Positions 5,996 to 11,346 of a stretch of 11,346 bases of DNA are shown here, in pieces. The notes under the pieces were generated by a model. The model did not search any database, was not told the DNA's origin, and was given only the letters and a program-made list of their open reading frames with translations. Position numbers and translations under genes: made by a program. The stretch is from contig CAYOFY010000053.1 in assembly GCA_964403465.1 (NCBI GenBank), forward strand, positions 1-11,346, given 5' to 3'. Source of the stretch: JAFGKM01 sp964403465. GTDB lineage: Bacteria > Ratteibacteria > UBA8468 > B48-G9 > JAFGKM01. Each line of letters starts with the position of its first letter. Within the stretch, counting starts at the first letter, position 1.

Positions 5996-6661
5996 ATGAA
6001 AAAGAAAATCGCGATATTTGATCTTGATGGAACACTGCTTGATGCCTATGCTGCAGTAACAAGGACTTTCAACTATGCTCTCGGAAAATTGGGGTATCCT
6101 GCCGTTACACTGGAATCCGTGAAAAGAGCTGTTGGGGGAGGAGATGTCAATCTGGCGGGGAAATTTGTGAAGGGAGAGGATATTCCTCGCCTGATTTCCA
6201 TATACAGGGAGAATCATTTAAGATTCTTGGACGGTGACATAAAACTGCTTGATGGATGCCTTGAGTTGCTGGATTTCCTCAAGAATAAAGATTTTGTGTT
6301 CGGCGTTGCCACAAACAGAGCGGGCTTTGCCGTCAACACATTGCTCGAAAAATTGAATATAAGACAATACTTTGATATAATATGCACGACAGATGACGTC
6401 AGAAACCCGAAGCCTCATCCGGAAATGCTTTTCAAGATAATGAGTTTTTTCAACAATGCGAGCAAGGACGAGGTTTTTTACGTGGGGGACATGGATATAG
6501 ATTATCTGACAGGGAGGAATGCAGGTATTGACACATATATAGTTGCAACAGGATCTTCTCCGAAAGAAGACCTGACAGGTCTGGAAGGAATAAGGTTATT
6601 TGATAACCTGGTATCACTGAGAAAATATCTGGCGGGTATTCTTGGCAATTGGGGAAAATAG
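5996..6661 (+). CDS. HAD-superfamily phosphatase, phosphoglycolate-phosphatase-like
   Basis: This 221-residue protein carries all four haloacid-dehalogenase motifs. Motif I is FDLDGT with nucleophile Asp 9 and acid/base Asp 11. Motif II is VATNR with Thr 106. Motif III is NPKPHPE with Lys 139. Motif IV is GDMDID with Asp 165 and 169. A four-helix cap occupies about residues 15-85, giving the C1-capped arrangement of Gph, PpaX and beta-phosphoglucomutase. It is a cytosolic phosphomonoesterase for a small sugar or glycolate phosphate; the substrate is not readable. It is first in the operon, with the promoter directly upstream and no Shine-Dalgarno, suggesting leaderless translation. The following gene starts 67 nt downstream. 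Confidence 0.9.
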   Translation: MKKKIAIFDLDGTLLDAYAAVTRTFNYALGKLGYPAVTLESVKRAVGGGDVNLAGKFVKGEDIPRLISIYRENHLRFLDGDIKLLDGCLELLDFLKNKDFVFGVATNRAGFAVNTLLEKLNIRQYFDIICTTDDVRNPKPHPEMLFKIMSFFNNASKDEVFYVGDMDIDYLTGRNAGIDTYIVATGSSPKEDLTGLEGIRLFDNLVSLRKYLAGILGNWGK

Positions 6662-6728
6662 CAATACTGCTTTCCAGCAGGCTGCAGGTGACGGATGGAA
6701 AGCGTCGGAATACAGGACGGTGCAGGAA

Positions 6729-7022
6729 ATGAGGAGAAGAAACAGGAAGAAATTGATATTGCTTTCCATATGTGTCTTTTTTGTGCTGATCAGCATCCCG
6801 CGTCTCAAGAATCTTATCAGTTATTACCGCAAATTGCAGTACTACAATACTGAAATAATCAGGCTTCGGGCGGAGAACGAGGTGCTTCGCGAGAAAATCC
6901 GCACCATGAAGGAGGATCCCTATTATGCCGAAAAGATGCTGAGGGAGAATCACGGATACGTAAAAGAAGGCGAGCACGTTTACAGGATAAATGAAAAACG
7001 AAATCAAAATCCTTCACCTTGA
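6729..7022 (+). CDS. DivIC/FtsB-like septum formation protein
   Basis: The product has 97 residues from ATG 6729. A short basic N-terminus (MRRRNRKK) is followed by one membrane helix (8-24), a leucine/arginine-rich coiled coil (25-62), and the conserved family tail KEDPYYAEKMLRENHGYVKE then GE.VYRI. This is the bitopic layout of FtsB/DivIC, which bridges FtsL and FtsQ in the divisome with the coiled coil outside the membrane. The frame is open back to a TTG at 6642, overlapping the HAD gene, but that would add 29 polar residues before the helix. Family members usually begin just before the helix, so I chose 6729. Only a weak CAGG (6723-6726) lies before it. serS follows after 34 nt. Confidence 0.82.
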   Translation: MRRRNRKKLILLSICVFFVLISIPRLKNLISYYRKLQYYNTEIIRLRAENEVLREKIRTMKEDPYYAEKMLRENHGYVKEGEHVYRINEKRNQNPSP

Positions 7023-7056
7023 GAAGCAGCATAAATAGGGATAGAGGAAAACAATA

Positions 7057-8328
7057 ATGTACCCGGCTAAATTTGTCAGGGAAAACCTGGAACTTCTGAA
7101 GAAGGTGTCCGTGCTGAAGGGAGAGAAGGTAAACTGGGAAGAGTTTGAGAGACTGGATAATGAAAGGAGAAGGATAATATCTTTCGTGGAGGAACGCAGG
7201 CGCTGGCAGAAGGATATAAGCAATAAGATAGCCGACAGAAAAGACGAAGGTTCTGTTTCCGTCGGCGATATGGTGAAAGAGGCAAGGAAATATTCCGACG
7301 ACATAAGAGAGAGCGAGGAGAAACTCAATACCATAGAAAAACGGTTTGACGAAATAATAACATCAATTCCCAATATCCCGCATTCTTCTGTTCCAGAGGG
7401 AAGGGATGCATCAGGAAATGTGGTGGTGAAAAGCTGGGGTGAACCGGAAAAGAAGAGTTATGAGGTTCTGCCTCACTGGGAAATAGGCGAAAAACTTGGT
7501 ATGCTTGATCTCCAGAGGGGGTCAAAAATCTCCGGAAGTTTTTTCCCTGTTTTCAGGAATCACGGGGCAGCTCTCGTCCGCGCGCTGATAAATTTCATGA
7601 TAGACCTGCACAGGGAGAATGGTTTTACCGAGGTATGGGTTCCGGCGCTCGTGAACAGGGAGAGCATGTTTACCACGGGACAGTTGCCGAAACTTGAAAA
7701 AGACATGTACCACCTTGATGAGGACGATTACTTCCTTATCCCTACCGCTGAAGTGCCTGTGACAAATCTTCACAGAGACGAGGTTATACCGGAAGAAAAA
7801 CTGCCTTTATATTATGTCGCATATACTCCATGTTTCAGAAGGGAAGCCGGTGCGTACGGGAAGGATACGAGGGGACTCATACGGGTGCATCAGTTTGATA
7901 AGGTGGAACTTGTAAAGTTTGTACGCCCCGAAACCTCCTACGATGAACTTGAGAGACTCGTGGAGGAGGCAGAAAAGGTGCTGCAGATGCTCAATCTCCC
8001 TTACCGCGTTGTGAAACTGTGCACGGGGGAACTCAGTTTCTCGGCAAGCAAGTGCTATGATATTGAGGTCTGGGCGGCTGGAATAAATAAATGGCTTGAG
8101 GTTTCTTCCTGTTCCAATTTTGAAGGTTTTCAGGCAAGGAGGGGAAGAGTCCGGTACAGAAATAATGCGGCTGGCAAAACCGAGTATGTACACACTCTCA
8201 ACGGTTCGGGTGTGGCCCTGCCGAGAACCATTATCTCAATCATGGAAAACTATCAGAAGTCTGACGGCTCCGTCACCATTCCCGAAGTCCTCAGGGGTTA
8301 CATGGGCGGTATGGAAAGAATCACATAG
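7057..8328 (+). CDS. serS: Seryl-tRNA synthetase
   Basis: The 423-residue protein matches the usual bacterial SerRS length and order. An N-terminal helical arm (about residues 30-105, highly charged coiled coil) binds the long variable arm of tRNA-Ser. The class II catalytic core follows: TAEVPVTN (230-237) for serine, motif 2 FRREAGAYGKDTRGLIRVHQF (260-280) with KVE, EVSSCSNFEGFQARR (348-362), and motif 3 NGSGVALPRTIISIMENYQ (382-400) with the ATP-binding Arg 390. It charges tRNA-Ser (and tRNA-Sec where present) with serine in the cytosol. AGAGG at about 7044 precedes the ATG. It sits between a divisome gene and the amidohydrolases in one unbroken + strand run. Assignment is secure. Confidence 0.98.
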   Translation: MYPAKFVRENLELLKKVSVLKGEKVNWEEFERLDNERRRIISFVEERRRWQKDISNKIADRKDEGSVSVGDMVKEARKYSDDIRESEEKLNTIEKRFDEIITSIPNIPHSSVPEGRDASGNVVVKSWGEPEKKSYEVLPHWEIGEKLGMLDLQRGSKISGSFFPVFRNHGAALVRALINFMIDLHRENGFTEVWVPALVNRESMFTTGQLPKLEKDMYHLDEDDYFLIPTAEVPVTNLHRDEVIPEEKLPLYYVAYTPCFRREAGAYGKDTRGLIRVHQFDKVELVKFVRPETSYDELERLVEEAEKVLQMLNLPYRVVKLCTGELSFSASKCYDIEVWAAGINKWLEVSSCSNFEGFQARRGRVRYRNNAAGKTEYVHTLNGSGVALPRTIISIMENYQKSDGSVTIPEVLRGYMGGMERIT

Positions 8329-8354
8329 AGACGAAAAGGAAAATCCGCAGGAAG

Positions 8355-9536
8355 ATGGAAAAACACAAGTTGCTGGAAAAGGTGAAAGTTGAAACCGCGA
8401 GAGTGAAGAAGGATGTTATTGCATGGAGAAGATGTCTGCACAGGTATCCCGAACTGGCTTTTGAAGAATACAAGACATCGGAAAAAGTCCGTACCATCTT
8501 GAAGAAGGCGGGTATCCCTTTTGAAGTGAAGGCAAAAACAGGTGTGGTCGGCCAGATAGAAAGGCATGCAGAAATAACAGTAGGTCTTAGGGCGGATATG
8601 GATGCCCTGCCGGTGGAGGAGAAAACCGGCCTGGATTTCGCCTCCGTTAATAGAGGTATCATGCATGCATGCGGCCATGACGGCCATACGGCGGTATTGC
8701 TCGGAGCGGCGCTGGTATTGAAAAGACTGGAGGAATACCTCAACGTAAACGTCAGGTTCATATTCCAGCCGTCTGAGGAGAAACCTCCCGGAGGCGCTCC
8801 GATGATGATAAAGGAAGGGGCCGCGGATGCGCTTGACTATCTCATCGGTTTCCATTTCTTCCCGGATCTGCCCCTCTACAAAATCTGGATAGGAAAAGGT
8901 TTCGTGATGGCAAACACCGATTCTTTCCGGATAACTGTTAAAGGCAGGGGTGGTCACGGTTCCGCTCCCCATACGGCAAGGGACCCTGTTGTCTGTTCCG
9001 CGTACCTGATAACAAACCTCCAGACAATAATCAGCAGGTGCATCAACCCGATGGAAGCGGGTGTTGTTTCCGTATGCGAGATCAAGGGAGGGTCTGCATT
9101 CAACATCATTCCCGAGAAGGTTGAACTTGCGGGTACGGTCAGAACGCTGCAGGACGGCACGAGAAGGAAGATAATGGAGGAAATGAAGAGGAAACTGGAG
9201 AAGGTCTGTGGGAGTTTCGGTTGCAGTGCGGAACTCAGGTATGATAACTATTCTCCCGCATGTTTGAATAACGTGAAGTTTTCCGATAGACTCGTAAGTC
9301 TTGCTTCGGGGATACTCCCTCATGGCAATATCGTGGACTATCATCCGATATTGGGTGGAGAGGACTTTGCGTTCTTTTCCCGAAAAATCCCGTCCTCTTA
9401 TTTCTTCGTGGGCATAGGGAAAAAATGCGGGGCGCACCACAGCAGCGGTTTTTCTCTGGATGAAAGGATACTCCCTTACGCGGTGAACTTCCTGTCATCT
9501 CTGATGCTCGCTTTTCCCTCCGGCAAATCAATCTGA
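8355..9536 (+). CDS. M20D family metal-dependent N-acyl-amino-acid amidohydrolase
   Basis: This 393-residue protein fits the hippurate hydrolase / N-acyl-L-amino-acid amidohydrolase / IAA-conjugate hydrolase family. It has LHRYPELAFEE (28-38), GLRADMDALPV (78-87), HACGHDGHTA (104-113) with metal ligands Cys 106 and His 108, and FQPSEE (137-142) with catalytic Glu 141 and ligand Glu 142. GFHFFP gives ligand His 167. The lid dimerisation domain starts near GGHGSAPH (199-206). NIIPEKVELAGTVR (250-263) is typical, and GGEDFAFF and HHSSGF complete the site. It hydrolyses amide bonds of N-acylated amino acids or small peptides. There is no signal peptide, so it is cytosolic. An AGGAAG directly before the ATG is too close to be ideal. 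The next gene begins after one base, so the two are almost certainly co-translated. Confidence 0.93.
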   Translation: MEKHKLLEKVKVETARVKKDVIAWRRCLHRYPELAFEEYKTSEKVRTILKKAGIPFEVKAKTGVVGQIERHAEITVGLRADMDALPVEEKTGLDFASVNRGIMHACGHDGHTAVLLGAALVLKRLEEYLNVNVRFIFQPSEEKPPGGAPMMIKEGAADALDYLIGFHFFPDLPLYKIWIGKGFVMANTDSFRITVKGRGGHGSAPHTARDPVVCSAYLITNLQTIISRCINPMEAGVVSVCEIKGGSAFNIIPEKVELAGTVRTLQDGTRRKIMEEMKRKLEKVCGSFGCSAELRYDNYSPACLNNVKFSDRLVSLASGILPHGNIVDYHPILGGEDFAFFSRKIPSSYFFVGIGKKCGAHHSSGFSLDERILPYAVNFLSSLMLAFPSGKSI

Positions 9537-9537
9537 A

Positions 9538-11100
9538 ATGTACGACATAATCGTAAGAAACGGAACGGTAATAAATGGAACCGGCATTTGCATTGCGACC
9601 GACATAGGCATTAACGGGGATAGGATAACTGCACTGGGTAAAATAAAACAGCCGGCCAGAAAATGCATAGATGCGTCACGGAAGTGCGTAACGCCTGGTT
9701 TCATTGACTTCCACAGCCACAATGACCGCGTTGTCCTTGGCAAAAACATCTTTCAGACAGCCAAGATAACCCAGGGCATTACCACCGAGGTCGTGGGCAA
9801 CTGCGGTTTCTCCTCAGCCCCCTTGCCCGAGAAGGAAGAAGACAGACTCCTCGACCAGGACAGAAAAACACTGCTCGGACAACTGAAGGGTGCGGAAGAA
9901 CCTTTCCTGTGGGAGGATTACGTTAATGCCCTTTCCGGGCGGCCTCTTGCGGCAAACGTTGTTCCCCTTGCCGGCCACGGCAATATAAGAATGCTGGTGA
10001 TGGGGATTGAAAACAGGCCTGCATGTCCGGATGAACTTTCCCGGATGAAAAAGATTCTTGCGGGCATAATGGAATCAGGCGGCTGGGGTATGTCAACAGG
10101 CCTTGTATATCCGCCGGGTATGTACACTCCGGAAGATGAACTTGTTGAACTTTCTTCCGTCCTCGCGCGTTTTGACGGCATATACGCCTCGCACATAAGG
10201 GGAGAAGGCCCGACTCTTTTTGCAGCGGTCAGGGAAGTCCTGTCAATAGGAAGGAAAGCAGGTATTTCAGTGCAGGTCTCTCATCTGAAAGCTTCCCTGC
10301 CGGAGGTTGACAGACTTCTTGAATTGTTGTGTACGGCACGGAATAACGGTATCAACGTTAACCATGACCAGTATCCTTACGCCGCGTCTTCAACGACCGC
10401 AGGGATCATCCTGCCACAGTGGATGCATGAAGGCGGGGAAGAAAGAATGTTGAGCCGCCTTTCTGACAGAACCGAGAGGAAAAGAGCCCGCAAAGATATA
10501 ATGGCAGAGGGCAGTTTTTATTCTTTCCTCGGTCCCGAAAAGATAATGATAAACCAGGTGATTGCACCGAGAAACAGAAAGTATGAAGGGATGACGTTGT
10601 CACGGGCCGCTGAAGAGAGAGGCGCAGATCCGGTGGAGTTTTTATTTGACCTTATTGCGGAAGAAAAGAACAGGGTGCTCATGGTGTTCTTTTCCATGAG
10701 CGAAGAGTCGGTCACCAGGATACTCAAAGAAAGAATGGGATTTGTCGGTACGGACGGCCTGCCAGGAAAACGTCCCCATCCCCGTCTCTGGGGTACGTTC
10801 CCCAGAATTCTGGGGAAATATGTCAGGGATGAAAAAATTCTTTCGCTTGACACGGCGGTCTATAAATTCAGCAGGGCGCCTGCGGAAAAACTTAAACTCA
10901 AAGGCCGGGGAGAAATCAAGAGAGGTAATTTTGCGGACATGGTGATATTTGACGCTGAAAAAGTGACGGACAGGGCAACCTATCATAATCCAACAAGAAG
11001 ATCAGAAGGAATTGATTGCGTCATTGTAAACGGCAAGCCCGTCATAGAAAAAGGCAAACCTACCGGTCTCCTCCCCGGCAAACTGCTGCTCAAAACATGA
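9538..11100 (+). CDS. N-acyl-D-amino-acid deacylase (D-aminoacylase family amidohydrolase)
   Basis: This 520-residue protein begins MYDIIVRNGTVINGTG and has PGFIDFHSHNDR (53-64) with zinc ligands His 59 and 61. TTEVVGNCGFS places Cys 89 where D-aminoacylases carry their zinc-bridging cysteine. MSTGLVYPPGMYT (185-197), ASHIRGEG with His 219, QVSHLKAS with His 249, NHDQYPYAASST (275-286) and VGTDGLPG with catalytic Asp 406 follow, then HPRLWGTFPRIL. The end (GEIKRGNFADMVIFD) returns to the small beta domain. It removes the acyl group from N-acyl-D-amino acids, as in use or recycling of D-amino acid derivatives. No Shine-Dalgarno is seen; coupling to the M20D gene one base upstream explains this. 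Substrate side chain cannot be predicted. It is the last gene of the operon; no clear terminator follows. Confidence 0.92.
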   Translation: MYDIIVRNGTVINGTGICIATDIGINGDRITALGKIKQPARKCIDASRKCVTPGFIDFHSHNDRVVLGKNIFQTAKITQGITTEVVGNCGFSSAPLPEKEEDRLLDQDRKTLLGQLKGAEEPFLWEDYVNALSGRPLAANVVPLAGHGNIRMLVMGIENRPACPDELSRMKKILAGIMESGGWGMSTGLVYPPGMYTPEDELVELSSVLARFDGIYASHIRGEGPTLFAAVREVLSIGRKAGISVQVSHLKASLPEVDRLLELLCTARNNGINVNHDQYPYAASSTTAGIILPQWMHEGGEERMLSRLSDRTERKRARKDIMAEGSFYSFLGPEKIMINQVIAPRNRKYEGMTLSRAAEERGADPVEFLFDLIAEEKNRVLMVFFSMSEESVTRILKERMGFVGTDGLPGKRPHPRLWGTFPRILGKYVRDEKILSLDTAVYKFSRAPAEKLKLKGRGEIKRGNFADMVIFDAEKVTDRATYHNPTRRSEGIDCVIVNGKPVIEKGKPTGLLPGKLLLKT

Positions 11101-11166
11101 TGGCCGGTGTTTAAATCGTCTTCAAGAGTTCTTCGGTTTTTCACCTACTACTTGCCACCAATCACT
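11101..11166. other. Intergenic stretch without a recognisable gene
   Basis: This is the gap between the last gene and the repeat array. I see no convincing hairpin with T-run and no open frame. A short GAGTTCTTCGGTTTTT segment (11126-11141) is T-rich but lacks a stable stem. Confidence 0.4.
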
Positions 11167-11346
11167 CTCCAATGTTTTCAAATCGGGGCGGGCGGATTTG
11201 AACCCTCGACCTTCCCGATGATACTGAATCGGGACGCGCTGGCCCCATTGTTCTTATTCAGAGTCGGGGGAGAGGGATTTGAACCCTCGACCTTCCCGAT
11301 GATACTGAATCGGGACGCGCTGGCTCCAGTGTTCTTCAGAGTCGGG
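11167..11346 (-). repeat. Tandem array of about 80-bp tRNA-like units, truncated by the window edge
   Basis: A 50-bp block at 11194-11243 recurs without mismatch at 11275-11324. The surrounding sequence aligns with a period of 81 bp (TCGG at 11183 and 11264), and the next unit starts after 78 bp at 11342 owing to a 3-base deletion. A degenerate partial unit precedes it from about 11167 (CTCCAATGTTTTCAAATCGG against CTCCAGTGTTCTTCAGAGTCGG). On the - strand each unit has AGCGCG, a 7-bp hairpin TCCCGAT/ATCGGGA with 8-nt loop (11213-11234 and 11294-11315), AGGTC, then GAGGG-TTCAAAT like a tRNA T-arm. The T-stem is complete in the second unit (GAGGG/CCCTC) and broken in the first. No matching 5' acceptor strand is present, so these are not functional canonical tRNA genes. 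Confidence 0.75.

Noticed and set aside
6642..6728. TTG start at 6642 for the DivIC/FtsB-like gene
   Set aside because: It overlaps the HAD gene and adds 29 polar residues before the membrane helix, unlike the family. It remains possible because the ribosome site at 6729 is weak.
8298..9440. 380-codon open frame on the - strand
   Set aside because: It is the antisense shadow of the well-supported M20D gene. The translation is rich in Cys, His, Arg and Tyr without any recognisable domain.
11264..11341. Intact tRNA gene on the - strand
   Set aside because: The T-arm fits, but no 5' strand complementary to the CCCCCGA acceptor end is found and the anticodon arm is five bases too long.
11167..11346. 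CRISPR array
   Set aside because: The repeated block is 50 bp and the intervening 31-bp segments are themselves alignable between units, so there are no unique spacers, and no cas genes are present.

Overview
The window is a gene-dense stretch of bacterial chromosome with moderate GC, short intergenic gaps and mostly good Shine-Dalgarno sites. It reads as an uncultured bacterium, probably with a Gram-negative type envelope. There is a secreted coiled-coil protein, a DivIC/FtsB-like protein and what looks like the edge of a surface-glycan or specialised-metabolite cluster. I cannot place the phylum from sequence alone.

Region A (1-4519, + strand) is one tightly overlapping transcription unit that enters from the left. 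It holds the tail of an unidentified gene, an alpha/alpha-toroid protein of unknown function, a homoserine-dehydrogenase-like oxidoreductase with a C-terminal SAF domain (the COG4091 type, which includes the DXR-like DRL enzymes), both subunits of a thiamine-diphosphate (ThDP)-dependent 2-oxoacid dehydrogenase E1, and a small zinc-ribbon protein. Four consecutive junctions can each be read as 14-nt overlaps and the fifth is an ATGA overlap. No E2 or E3 gene is present. The pairing of a split ThDP enzyme with a DRL-like oxidoreductase parallels the chemistry of DXS and DXR, so a pathway making a branched-chain sugar or polyol is a reasonable hypothesis. This is the most interesting part of the window.

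Region B (4554-5892, - strand) is convergent with region A. It holds a CvpA-like membrane protein with an unusual Cys-rich zinc-ribbon tail and, upstream of it, a small secreted coiled-coil protein with an internal 28-residue duplication. A Rho-independent terminator separates the two.

Region C (5996-11100, + strand) starts at a divergent promoter with a good TTGACA box and an apparently leaderless first gene. The order is HAD phosphatase (Gph-like), DivIC/FtsB-like septum protein, seryl-tRNA synthetase, M20D N-acyl-amino-acid amidohydrolase and N-acyl-D-amino-acid deacylase. The last two are separated by one base and may together remove acyl groups from L- and D-amino acids.

Region D (11101-11346) is non-coding. 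It ends in a tandem array of about 80-bp units that, on the - strand, resemble the 3' part of a tRNA with an extended hairpin where the anticodon arm should be. The array runs off the right edge.
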